Assembly (NCBI GenBank): GCA_002715345.1
Contig: PAYR01000004.1
Span: 42,098 to 85,360, forward strand
Reading direction: 5' to 3'
Source: Flavobacteriales bacterium
Lineage (GTDB): Bacteria > Bacteroidota > Bacteroidia > Flavobacteriales > UBA7312
Length of the DNA: 43,263 nt
Position numbers and translations under genes: made by a program. The number at the start of each line of letters is the position of its first letter. Positions within the stretch are counted from its first letter, which is position 1. Below are positions 27,788 through 36,413 of the stretch, piece after piece. Below the pieces are notes generated by a model that had not been told where the DNA came from, searched no databases, and worked only from the letters and a program-made list of their open reading frames with translations.

Positions 27788-27841
27788 ATGCTGTTATGAT
27801 TTAATGTTAGATTTTAAAGAAAGGGCAAGATAAGAAATAAT

Positions 27842-27849
27842 TACCTTTG
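27842..27849 (+). promoter_or_regulatory. Promoter -7 box for queE
   Basis: TACCTTTG followed by C, a perfect TAnnTTTG, ending 6 bp before the chosen queE ATG. With normal spacing transcription would start 0-4 nt before the start codon. Confidence 0.55.
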
Positions 27850-27855
27850 CCTTCG

Positions 27856-28488
27856 ATGAACGAGCAAACTAAAGCGCTAGTAGAAAAAGGGGAAATGCTT
27901 CCGTTGATGGAGGCTTTTTATACCATACAAGGAGAGGGTTTCCATTCGGGAAAGTCGGCATATTTTCTGCGAATTGGTGGTTGCGATGTGGGTTGCCATT
28001 GGTGCGATGTAAAGGAGAGCTGGGATGCAGCATTACATCCTCCAATACATATCGAAAAAATGCAAGAAGCTATTGCACCTTTTTCGGCAGAAACCGTAGT
28101 GGTAACAGGAGGGGAGCCGCTGATGTGGAATATGCAACCATTAACAGACTTGCTACATCAAAAAGGATTACAAGTACATATAGAAACTTCCGGAGCTTAT
28201 CCTTTAAGCGGTTCCTTTGATTGGATTTGTCTTTCTCCTAAAAAGACTATACCTCCTAAAGCAGAAGTGTTAGCTGAGGCAGACGAGCTTAAAGTGATTA
28301 TTTACAATAGACATGACTTTAAGTGGGCAGAGCAACATGCAGCTCAAGTAAAGGAGAGTTGTTGTCTATACTTACAGCCAGAGTGGAGTAAAGCATCTGA
28401 AATGATGGAAGAAATTGTAGAGTTTGTGAAAGAAAATCCAAAGTGGAGCGTTTCTTTACAAACACACAAATACATGAATATTCCTTAA
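27856..28488 (+). CDS. queE: 7-carboxy-7-deazaguanine synthase
   Basis: Radical-SAM enzyme making the 7-deazaguanine core of queuosine from 6-carboxy-tetrahydropterin. 210 aa from ATG 27856. The N-terminus has LPLMEAFYTIQGEGFHSGKS; the cluster motif is CX3CX2C (C43, C47, C50 in GGCDVGCHWCD). TGGEPL follows at about residue 88, and the C-terminus SVSLQTHKYMNIP is typical. An in-frame TTG at 27847 overlaps the -7 box, so the ATG is preferred. The stop overlaps the next start (TAATG). Confidence 0.95.
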   Translation: MNEQTKALVEKGEMLPLMEAFYTIQGEGFHSGKSAYFLRIGGCDVGCHWCDVKESWDAALHPPIHIEKMQEAIAPFSAETVVVTGGEPLMWNMQPLTDLLHQKGLQVHIETSGAYPLSGSFDWICLSPKKTIPPKAEVLAEADELKVIIYNRHDFKWAEQHAAQVKESCCLYLQPEWSKASEMMEEIVEFVKENPKWSVSLQTHKYMNIP

Positions 28489-30137
28489 TGAGAATAGCTA
28501 TAGTCATATGTTTATTGGTTCCGACAATCTTGTTGGGGCAAAATCGTAAAAAGGCAGAAAGGGCATATGCTAAAGCAGTGGAGTTTTATCAGCAAAGTGC
28601 CGATAAAAAAGCCAAAGATTTAGCCGAACAAGCACTGCGCCATGACGCTACTTTTATTAAGCCTTATTTGTTGTTGGGACAGCTTTCCGAAAACGAACAA
28701 AAGGTAGAAGAGGCAATTGCTTTTTACTTGAAGGGATTGGCTGATAATGACCCTAAAAACGCTTGGGGTTATTGGAAGGTTGGAATGTTAGATTTCCAGC
28801 AAGGAAATTATAGTGAGGCTCAAACACATTTACAACATTTTTTAAGCTTTGATAAGCAGTCTGAAAAACGCATAAAATCAGCCAATAGCTTGTTAGCAAA
28901 CTGTGTGTTTGCATTAGAAGCCTTACAAAACCCTGTTCCTTTTCAGCCCGAAAATATGGGAGAAGAGATCAATAGCAAATGGGAAGAGTACTTACCTAGT
29001 ATCTCTGCCGATGGATCCTTGTTTGTATTCACGCGTAGAGGTCCGCATCAAGAAAACATTGTTTCGGAAGATTTTTATGCCAGCACTTTAAAAGAAGGCG
29101 AGTGGACTGCAGCAGAAAACTTAGGGCAGACTTTAAATACTTTTGGAAATGAGGGTGCGCAATGCCTTTCATCTGATGGTAAAATTTTGTTTTTCACGGC
29201 TTGCGACAGAGAAGATGGTTTTGGTCGTTGCGATATTTATGTAAGTTTTTTAGGAGTTCAAGGGTGGAGTCCTGCGCAGAATATAGGCCCTTCAGTTAAT
29301 AGTCCAAATTGGGAGTCGCAACCAAGTATTTCTCCAGATGGAAAAGAGCTTTACTTTGTGAGTAACCGACCAGGAGGAAAAGGAAAGATGGATATTTGGA
29401 AAAGTGTTTTAACACCTCAAGGAAGTTTTGGAAAACCTGTTAATTTAGGTAAGCTCATCAACACAGCTGATGATGAAATGTCCCCCTTTGTACATATGGA
29501 TAATCAAACGCTTTACTTTGCTTCAAAAGGACATGTAGGGATGGGTGATTTTGATTTGTTTTTAAGCAGAAGAACACATGCGCAAGAGAAATGGACTTAT
29601 CCTGAAAACTTGGGCTATCCTATCAATACACATGAAGTAGAAAATAGTTTGATTGTTGCTTCAGATGGACAAACAGCTTATTTTGCTTCTGATAAATCGG
29701 GATATGGACAAGAAGATATTTTTTGGTTTGAATTGCCAGAGTCCGCTCAGCCCAATCAAGTGGATGGTTTAGAGTTAGATATTATCAGTCAAGAATCGGG
29801 AGCTGAAATCATTTTAGAGAATGTGCATTTTGCACATAATTCATACGAATTAGATAAAAGCTCTTTTGAGGAATTAGATAAACTGATTGCTTATTTACTC
29901 AAAAATACAGAAATTAACATTCTTATTGAAGGGCATACGGATGATATAGGCGGAGAAGTGGCTAATCAGTTGCTTTCTGAAAATAGGGCCAAAGCAGTAT
30001 ATACATATTTGCTAGATGCTTTTATTGAAAAAGGCAGACTTACCTATAAAGGATATGGCGAAAGTAAACCACTAGTTGCAAATACAACAGAAGAAGGTAG
30101 GGCACAGAATAGAAGAACTTCTTTCCGTATTAAATAG
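28488..30137 (+). CDS. OmpA-family outer membrane protein with TPR and PD40 propeller
   Basis: A 549-aa exported protein. Signal peptide MRIAIVICLLVPTILLGQ. Residues 20-130 form TPR-like helices (KKAERAYAKAVEFYQQSADK, YLLLGQLSENEQKVEEAI). Residues 160-400 contain PD40/WD40-like propeller repeats (SISADGSLFVFTRRG, SSDGKILFFTACDRE, SISPDGKELYFVSNRPGG). The C-terminal 110 residues are an OmpA peptidoglycan-binding domain (IEGHTDDIGGEVANQLLSENRA, YGESKPL, RAQNRRTSFRI). Similar proteins include gliding/T9SS-associated PorE-like factors, but I cannot assign it to that group with certainty. ATG 28488 was chosen because it opens the signal peptide. It overlaps queE by 1 bp and kdsA by 8 bp at the 3' end. 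Confidence 0.9.
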   Translation: MRIAIVICLLVPTILLGQNRKKAERAYAKAVEFYQQSADKKAKDLAEQALRHDATFIKPYLLLGQLSENEQKVEEAIAFYLKGLADNDPKNAWGYWKVGMLDFQQGNYSEAQTHLQHFLSFDKQSEKRIKSANSLLANCVFALEALQNPVPFQPENMGEEINSKWEEYLPSISADGSLFVFTRRGPHQENIVSEDFYASTLKEGEWTAAENLGQTLNTFGNEGAQCLSSDGKILFFTACDREDGFGRCDIYVSFLGVQGWSPAQNIGPSVNSPNWESQPSISPDGKELYFVSNRPGGKGKMDIWKSVLTPQGSFGKPVNLGKLINTADDEMSPFVHMDNQTLYFASKGHVGMGDFDLFLSRRTHAQEKWTYPENLGYPINTHEVENSLIVASDGQTAYFASDKSGYGQEDIFWFELPESAQPNQVDGLELDIISQESGAEIILENVHFAHNSYELDKSSFEELDKLIAYLLKNTEINILIEGHTDDIGGEVANQLLSENRAKAVYTYLLDAFIEKGRLTYKGYGESKPLVANTTEEGRAQNRRTSFRIK

Positions 30138-30936
30138 CCTTTCTAATCCTTACTAGTTTTTCTAATAAATTTTCTAATTGAACGAGCTGTAGCATGTTAG
30201 CGCCATCTGATTTGGCTTTAGAAGGGTTTGGATGAGTTTCCAAAAAGATGCCATCAGCACCGACAGCAATTCCTGCTTTTGCAATGGTTTCAATTAGTTG
30301 AGGTTTACCACCCGTTACACCAGAGGATTGGTTTGGCTGCTGCAAAGAATGCGTGACGTCTATAACGACAGGCGCAAAGTTTTGCATAGTAGGGATTCCA
30401 CGCATATCTACCACGATATCTTGATAACCAAACATAGTTCCTCTATCTGTTAAAAGCACATTGTTATTGCCACTTTCTTTTACTTTTTGCACTGCAAATT
30501 GCATGGCCTCAGCAGATAGAAATTGTCCTTTTTTGATATTGACTGTTTTCCCTGTTTTCGCTGCTGCAATTAGTAAATCAGTTTGTCGGCACAGGAAAGC
30601 AGGAATCTGTAAAACATTTACATATTTAGCGGCTAAAGCAGCTTCTTCGGCAGTGTGTATATCCGTTACTGTAGGGATGCTTAACGAGTTTCCTACTTTT
30701 TGTAAAATAGCTAATGCTTTTTCGTCTCCAATTCCTGTGAATGAGTCCAAACGGGAGCGATTAGCTTTTCGGTACGAACCTTTGAAGATAAAAGGAATCT
30801 CTAAACGATGACATACTTTTTGTATGTGCTCGGCAATCTCAAACGCCATTTCTTCTCCTTCAATAGCGCAAGGACCGGCTATTAAAAAAAAGTTGCCACT
30901 ATTAGTGTGTTGTATGTTTGAGATGTATGTTAGCAT
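30130..30936 (-). CDS. kdsA: 3-deoxy-8-phosphooctulonate synthase (KDO-8-P synthase)
   Basis: Condenses PEP with arabinose 5-phosphate in lipopolysaccharide core synthesis. 268 aa. Signatures: FFLIAGPCAIEGEEMAFEIAE, FKGSYRKANRSRLDSFTGIG, TVTDIHTAEEA, LQIPAFLCRQTDLL, VNIKKGQFLS, DVTHSLQQPNQSSGVTGGKP and GIFLETHPNPSKAKSDG. It is the last gene of the minus-strand operon starting at 37805 and overlaps its upstream neighbour by 1 bp. Its 3' end overlaps the OmpA gene from the other strand. Confidence 0.98.
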   Translation of the reverse strand: MLTYISNIQHTNSGNFFLIAGPCAIEGEEMAFEIAEHIQKVCHRLEIPFIFKGSYRKANRSRLDSFTGIGDEKALAILQKVGNSLSIPTVTDIHTAEEAALAAKYVNVLQIPAFLCRQTDLLIAAAKTGKTVNIKKGQFLSAEAMQFAVQKVKESGNNNVLLTDRGTMFGYQDIVVDMRGIPTMQNFAPVVIDVTHSLQQPNQSSGVTGGKPQLIETIAKAGIAVGADGIFLETHPNPSKAKSDGANMLQLVQLENLLEKLVRIRKAI

Positions 30937-32099
30937 CAGTTTTCTTTCGACAAAAATACTTTTTTAATGCCAAAACCTAAATGAACACCATAGGCAGATT
31001 TTTTATCTATAATATTTAAATGGTTGCTGTAAATACTAAAGTGATTTTTTTCGTTTTTAAATGTGTAAGCAGCAGTTATTCCAAAAGGTTCAATTCCTCC
31101 TGTTTTTGCTCCAAGAGAAATCTGATGGTTTTTGAAATTTTTACTTAAGCTAGTATACAAAATACGGTGTTCAAAATATCCAAACTTGTGCATTATGCCT
31201 AAATTTAAAAAATTGAAAGCTTTGTTTTTGAGTTTTAACTTTGCTTGTAATGAAAGTTGTATGGGTAATTTACTGATGTATTCTTCTTGATAATTCTGAA
31301 CATCTAATAAAGTATCTGTTTGATTTGAAACGATAGAGTCATTAAAGTCAAGTATGTTTTCGATTTCAATACCCTCAAAATAAAAATCTTCATTTAAGCT
31401 TCTATTTATGGTTTTATCATTCCATTTAATTAGTCCAATATCTGACACTTGAGCTGAAAAAATATGTTCATTAATAGTGTCTGTATATCCAAGGCTTACA
31501 GCTGTTCCAATACCGTTTATGCCAAAATAGTTATTAGTTGAGGTATCTGAGGAAATGTGAGTATAATCTATAGTATAGTTGAGGTATTCACCATTTTTTT
31601 CCGTAAATAAAGCACCTTCATGAATTCTAAACCGTTGTAAATCATGTGCATTTAGTAAGGAAATTGAGACGTTGAATTTATTACCAAAACTTTTTGAAAA
31701 ACGGAAGTCAGAGAATCTAACAAAATCTATAAAGGTGTTATTGAAATCAAGTTCACGACCAGCTACAACACCATTTCCAAACAGACCTAGTTCTATAAGG
31801 TCTTTAGATATGCTTCCAGCCCCAATTATTCTATAATTATAAGCTATACTGAATGAGGTATTTCCGTATTCAATTCCATTATAAGTTTCTAAAAAAAAGT
31901 GATTATTATCTGTTATAGTATTTAATAAGTCTGTCTTAAAACTTGTATCCCAATACCCAATATGCAAGCCTCTCCATACATCTTCAGCATTAATATTGTT
32001 ATTCATTAAATTTAGATCAGATGTTATATTTACAAATGATTGGCTAAAGGAAAGATTGCTTATTAAAAATAATAATCCAAAAAATACTTTTTTCATCAT
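30936..32099 (-). CDS. DUF5723-type outer-membrane barrel protein
   Basis: A 387-aa exported protein with signal peptide MMKKVFFGLLFLISNLSFSQ. The mature part is a series of short amphipathic strands (SFSIAYNYRIIGAGSIS, FFLETYNGIEYGNT, FSIYSNHLNIIDKKSAYGVHLGFGI) typical of large outer-membrane barrels, and it resembles DUF5723. No substrate is known. It directly follows the 675-aa lipoprotein gene (2 bp gap) and overlaps kdsA by 1 bp, so the lipoprotein and barrel could work as an outer-membrane pair. The family call rests on recognition of pattern and may be off. Confidence 0.7.
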   Translation of the reverse strand: MMKKVFFGLLFLISNLSFSQSFVNITSDLNLMNNNINAEDVWRGLHIGYWDTSFKTDLLNTITDNNHFFLETYNGIEYGNTSFSIAYNYRIIGAGSISKDLIELGLFGNGVVAGRELDFNNTFIDFVRFSDFRFSKSFGNKFNVSISLLNAHDLQRFRIHEGALFTEKNGEYLNYTIDYTHISSDTSTNNYFGINGIGTAVSLGYTDTINEHIFSAQVSDIGLIKWNDKTINRSLNEDFYFEGIEIENILDFNDSIVSNQTDTLLDVQNYQEEYISKLPIQLSLQAKLKLKNKAFNFLNLGIMHKFGYFEHRILYTSLSKNFKNHQISLGAKTGGIEPFGITAAYTFKNEKNHFSIYSNHLNIIDKKSAYGVHLGFGIKKVFLSKEN

Positions 32100-32101
32100 A
32101 T

Positions 32102-34129
32102 TTAATACTCAATTGTTTGATCTGTATAGCCAACAATTTTAATAAGTAATTCTTGTTGGTTTGTCAATTGTTCGAATTGGCTTTCTTCTGTTCGAAGTAT
32201 TGCCTCAAATTCTATAAACTGACTATTATTCAGAGTAGTAACTAAGTCTTCTGCAGGAAGGTCAATTATAGTTTTAACTTTTGTAGTAGAGCCATTATTT
32301 GTAGTTTCAGCTGCTGCTATCTTGCTTAAATCATCCAATTCCTCTAACAATGTATAGTTATTGTTAAGAAATCGTACATTCACATTAGCAGAAAAAGGAT
32401 ACCCATTTTCTATAATTAACTTAAAATTTACAGCGCTTATTTCATTGATTGATTCAATATTAATATTTACTGTATCTTTTAAAATTAAACCATTTGATGA
32501 AAAAGATAATGGAATTTCTATTTTTATAGATGATGTTATCCCATGAGAATCATAAATAAAACCAGAATTATTGTTATTTGGGTTTATATATGCTTTACTT
32601 CTTAAGAATAATGATTTAGGAAATGACTCTAATATATTGTCAATATTTGAATTAATTTCATCAAATACAATTGTTTTTTCAGCATATGAGATAGGGTTAT
32701 TGTTAGCCGCGGGTACTAGTATATTGTCAGAAGCTACTTCTCCAGAAAGAATTAATTCAGTTCCTTTCGCATTAGTTGTAGAAAGTTTTTCAATTTCTAA
32801 TGATGTACTTACACCAAAGCCGTTACTAATTTTTAAACTTACTTCTGCTTCTTGAATATCAATATGTCCTGACATATTTTTGAAAACATCAAATTCAACA
32901 GTGGTTGTATCAACTGCAATTGTGTCTTGACCAATATATCCTTCAATATATCTTGGAAATAAATTTTTTAATTTGAGAGAATAAAATAAACTATCATCAT
33001 TTAAAGAGATATGAGTTAGTGTACCTGAAGAATCAATTCTTCCTATTGAAGAAGTATATAAAGTATTTACTGTGTCTCCTAATTCTCCAGTTAAATCAAG
33101 TTCATAATTACTGAAGTCAAAAATTTCTGTAACAGTAATTGAACCATCAACAGGAGCGGGTGGTAATGTTGTATTCAATACAAAAGGTATACCATTAAGA
33201 GTAGCTCCAGGAATTTCATATAATATTTTCACCGTATCTTGTATTGTATTTACGGCTTCTATTTCAATTTCTCCATTACGTAGAATTGCTTTTTTTAGAA
33301 GAACATCATCTAACTCAAAAGAAACATCAATTTTTTCATCATATATTATTTGTTCTGGAAAAATTGCATTTCCTTCGACAGGGGCAATGTTTTCAATTTT
33401 AAAGACAGCACTTAAATCGTCTTGAAAATTAATAATTGTTGGAAAGTTTGTTCCAACTAGATCAATATTGATAATGTCGGCAACTAGATCTCCATCAATA
33501 GTTAAGCCAGATAGATCATAAGAATAAGTTGATGTTTGTCCAACAGAGATATAAGGAAAAACAATATTAGCAATTATAGATCCTGCTTCATCATTAATTA
33601 TATTCATTTCTATATTACTTAGGTCGCTAGGTAAGTTGTTAGTAAGTGTCACTATTAATTCTCCACCACTAAGTGTCATACTTTGAAAATAATCGTTTGC
33701 ATTTATATTTACTATATCTGAAAAAATTCCTGGAAATGCAGGGAGCCCATTTGCAAGTTGCATGCCATTCTGAAAACCTAGAGGTTGAAAGATACTTCCT
33801 AATGTTATTGAATGTAATATAGTAATGTCATTAAAATTGATATTAGAAAGCTTGACATTTTTGGTTACGTTTTTTTCTTCAAGTTCTGTTAAATCACTTA
33901 TTTTAAAAGAATCTATATCTATTTCATGATGATAATAAAGCACATTTAAGCTGTCTTCTGAAAAGATACTGTCTGAAGCAAAATCGTTTATGTTAATACT
34001 AGTGAAAGCGATAGGGCTTAAGATAGAAACATCCCAACTAGGAACTTCTAAATCAGGTTTACATGAAGTGAAAATACATAAGCATATAAGGATGTTACCC
34101 CACCAGTTTTTAATAATTGTATTTTTCAT
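32102..34129 (-). CDS. Large lipoprotein of unknown function
   Basis: A 675-aa protein with a lipobox (CIFTSC, Cys23) and the following KPDLEVPSWDVSILSPIAF, which resembles the start of other Bacteroidota outer-membrane lipoproteins. The rest is almost all beta-strand with repeated phrases such as SDIVNINANDYFQSMTLSGG and DLVGTNFPTIINFQDDLSAV; several segments recur in type, suggesting three or more Ig-like domains. There is no catalytic motif. The DNA is more AT-rich than the neighbouring housekeeping genes. It overlaps rarA by 20 bp and precedes the DUF5723 gene by 2 bp. I do not recognise the family. Confidence 0.8.
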   Translation of the reverse strand: MKNTIIKNWWGNILICLCIFTSCKPDLEVPSWDVSILSPIAFTSININDFASDSIFSEDSLNVLYYHHEIDIDSFKISDLTELEEKNVTKNVKLSNINFNDITILHSITLGSIFQPLGFQNGMQLANGLPAFPGIFSDIVNINANDYFQSMTLSGGELIVTLTNNLPSDLSNIEMNIINDEAGSIIANIVFPYISVGQTSTYSYDLSGLTIDGDLVADIINIDLVGTNFPTIINFQDDLSAVFKIENIAPVEGNAIFPEQIIYDEKIDVSFELDDVLLKKAILRNGEIEIEAVNTIQDTVKILYEIPGATLNGIPFVLNTTLPPAPVDGSITVTEIFDFSNYELDLTGELGDTVNTLYTSSIGRIDSSGTLTHISLNDDSLFYSLKLKNLFPRYIEGYIGQDTIAVDTTTVEFDVFKNMSGHIDIQEAEVSLKISNGFGVSTSLEIEKLSTTNAKGTELILSGEVASDNILVPAANNNPISYAEKTIVFDEINSNIDNILESFPKSLFLRSKAYINPNNNNSGFIYDSHGITSSIKIEIPLSFSSNGLILKDTVNINIESINEISAVNFKLIIENGYPFSANVNVRFLNNNYTLLEELDDLSKIAAAETTNNGSTTKVKTIIDLPAEDLVTTLNNSQFIEFEAILRTEESQFEQLTNQQELLIKIVGYTDQTIEY

Positions 34130-35387
34130 TCCATCTGGTTTTTAAAAAGTGTCTAAATGCTTTTTCTTTATCATTATTTCCAGGTTCATAAAAAACAGTT
34201 CCTGTAAAATCTGAAGGTAGATATTCCTGATTAACAAAGTTTAAGTCGTTATTATGTGAATAATTATATTCTTTACCATAGTTCAGATTCTTCATCAATT
34301 TTATAGGGGTATTTCTTAAATGTAAAGGTACGGGTATAGCACCGTTTTGTTTCACCGCTTCTTGTGCTTTATTAATAGCCTTGTAAGCTGTATTACTTTT
34401 TGGAGAACAAGCTAAGTAAATAATTGTTTGAGATAGTATGATACGTGCTTCTGGGTGACCAATGATATTTACTGATTGAAAACAATTGTTAGCAATAACT
34501 AAAGCGCTTGGGTTCGCATTGCCAATATCTTCAGAAGCAGATATGATTAATCTTCGTGCTATAAATTTCATATCTTCACCCCCTTCTATCATTCTAGCTA
34601 ACCAATATAATGCTCCATTAGGATCGCTACCTCTTATTGATTTTATTAAGGCAGAAGCAATATCGTAATGGTTTTCTCCTGATTTATCATAAAGAGCAAT
34701 GTTTTGCTGCGCTATTTTCTGCACAAGCATATCTGTAATAACTACCTCTTGTTTTTCGTGAGTGTTGATGACTAGTTCAAAGATATTTAACAATTTACGA
34801 GCATCTCCTCCAGAAATTTGTAATAAAACTGAGGTTTCTTTAAGTGTAATGTTTTTTTTGGTTAAGATTTTATCTGTTTCGATTGCGTGTTGAAGTAAAT
34901 GCAATAGTTCATCTTTGCTTAAATGCTCCAAAACATATACATGACATCTTGATAAAAGAGCTGAAATGACTTCGAATGATGGGTTTTCAGTTGTTGCTCC
35001 AATAAGTGTAATGACGCCTTTTTCAACAGCACCTAATAATGAATCTTGTTGCGCTTTGCTAAATCGATGTATTTCATCTATAAAAAGGATGGGTACATTT
35101 TTTCCAAAAAGCCCTAAGGAAGATGCTTTTTCTATAACTAACCGAATATCTTTCACACCAGAGTTGATGGCAGATAATGTGTAAAAAGGACAATCCATTT
35201 GCTTGGCTATAATGTTGGCTAGTGTAGTTTTGCCAACGCCTGGAGGTCCCCAGAAAATAATAGATGGTATTAATCCATTATTTAAGGATTTAAGCAACCC
35301 ACTATCATCACCAATGAGGTGCTTTTGCCCTATATAATCGGTTAGGTTTTGTGGGCGTAAGCGTTCCGCTAATGGTGGTGATGTCAT
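34110..35387 (-). CDS. rarA: Replication-associated recombination protein A (AAA ATPase)
   Basis: A 425-aa clamp-loader-like AAA+ ATPase. LAERLRPQNLTDYIGQKHLI is the diagnostic N-terminus. Walker A GPPGVGKT is at residues 47-54, Walker B is ILFIDEIHRF, and sensor 1 is GATTENPSFEV. The C-terminal part has RGSDPNGALYWLARMIEGGED and LRNTPIKLMKNLNYGKEY. RarA (MgsA) acts at stalled replication forks. It lies, unusually, inside an operon of exported proteins: its start overlaps the previous stop by 1 bp and its 3' end overlaps the lipoprotein gene by 20 bp. Confidence 0.97.
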   Translation of the reverse strand: MTSPPLAERLRPQNLTDYIGQKHLIGDDSGLLKSLNNGLIPSIIFWGPPGVGKTTLANIIAKQMDCPFYTLSAINSGVKDIRLVIEKASSLGLFGKNVPILFIDEIHRFSKAQQDSLLGAVEKGVITLIGATTENPSFEVISALLSRCHVYVLEHLSKDELLHLLQHAIETDKILTKKNITLKETSVLLQISGGDARKLLNIFELVINTHEKQEVVITDMLVQKIAQQNIALYDKSGENHYDIASALIKSIRGSDPNGALYWLARMIEGGEDMKFIARRLIISASEDIGNANPSALVIANNCFQSVNIIGHPEARIILSQTIIYLACSPKSNTAYKAINKAQEAVKQNGAIPVPLHLRNTPIKLMKNLNYGKEYNYSHNNDLNFVNQEYLPSDFTGTVFYEPGNNDKEKAFRHFLKTRWNEKYNY

Positions 35388-36412
35388 TATTTAGTAATGA
35401 ATATTTTATAGGTGTTTTGCGCGTTGATTGTTAAAAAATATACTCCTGACTTTAAGGAAGGGACACTTATATTATAAGTTCCCGATAAAGATTGTTCAGA
35501 AACAGTTTGCCCCATTTGATTTATCCAAACAGCTGAGTAAACTTTTTCTGAAAATGTTAAACTATTTCCAGATTTAGTAGGGTTTGGAAATACTAGTAAA
35601 TGACTTAGTTCATTTTTCAATATAGATACGGGATTGCAATTTTCTAATTGAATAAAATCAACTGTATTGCTAGAAGAGTTAGGTACAGCTAAGATGTCAT
35701 TAAATCGATTGTAATATACATCTGCAGGAGAAGACATCCCGCTTTGAATATTCTCATTAAAGCTAAAATCGCTACTAAATTTATGAATTGAGTTAGTACT
35801 CCATGCAGAAATAAAGAATTCACCACAGTCATTCATCCCTATTCCATCAATGTTGCCTAATTTAGTATTGATAACAATATTACTTACTGAGTCAGATAAA
35901 TTTATTTCATAAATCGGGGCGTTATTTCCCCAACATACAACCATTAATCTATCGTTTATATCATCATACAGAATTCCGTTTGGTGTTCTGTTAACAGAAG
36001 TGTATAGGTTGTGGTTTCCTGATGCTATATTATATCTGTAAATTTTCTTAGCTGAAAAGTCAGTCACATAAACATCCTTTCCTTTATGTGTAATTCCATT
36101 TAGGAATTGAGCGCCAACAGGATAATTGACAACTTGATTTCCAGTATTGATGTCAAAGGCTCTCAGGTTACTTCCACTACATACAAACAAGGTATCACCT
36201 ACAACTTCAAGACCATGAGGTCCACTCATGTTCGAAGCAAAAATAGAAAGTATTCCATCAGAATTTAATGTTAATATTTCACCGGCAGAAGAGTTGGAAA
36301 TAAAATAAGTGTCAGTAAGAGGGTGATAATCTACACTTTCTGGTCCATTGTAGCTTTGAGCTGAAAGTTGTGTTGAAAATATAAAACTAATACAAAGTAT
36401 AAAGTATTTCAT
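35387..36412 (-). CDS. Secreted SMP-30/gluconolactonase-like beta-propeller with T9SS sorting domain
   Basis: A 341-aa exported protein. Signal peptide MKYFILCISFIFSTQLSAQ. The propeller carries residues at places that fit the SMP-30 metal site: E25 (YNGPESVDY), N105 (FLNGI), N145 (RTPNGILYD) and D189 (NIDGIGMNDCGEFFISAW). SMP-30 family lactonases use Glu, Asn, Asn and Asp with calcium or zinc. The last 70 residues are a T9SS type A sorting domain (LLVFPNPTKSGNSLTFSE ... SGVYFLTINAQNTYKIFITK). A lactonase role is an inference supported by the preceding sugar dehydrogenase gene, 1 bp away. It could instead be a non-catalytic NHL-like protein. Confidence 0.8.
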   Translation of the reverse strand: MKYFILCISFIFSTQLSAQSYNGPESVDYHPLTDTYFISNSSAGEILTLNSDGILSIFASNMSGPHGLEVVGDTLFVCSGSNLRAFDINTGNQVVNYPVGAQFLNGITHKGKDVYVTDFSAKKIYRYNIASGNHNLYTSVNRTPNGILYDDINDRLMVVCWGNNAPIYEINLSDSVSNIVINTKLGNIDGIGMNDCGEFFISAWSTNSIHKFSSDFSFNENIQSGMSSPADVYYNRFNDILAVPNSSSNTVDFIQLENCNPVSILKNELSHLLVFPNPTKSGNSLTFSEKVYSAVWINQMGQTVSEQSLSGTYNISVPSLKSGVYFLTINAQNTYKIFITK

Positions 36413-36413
36413 A

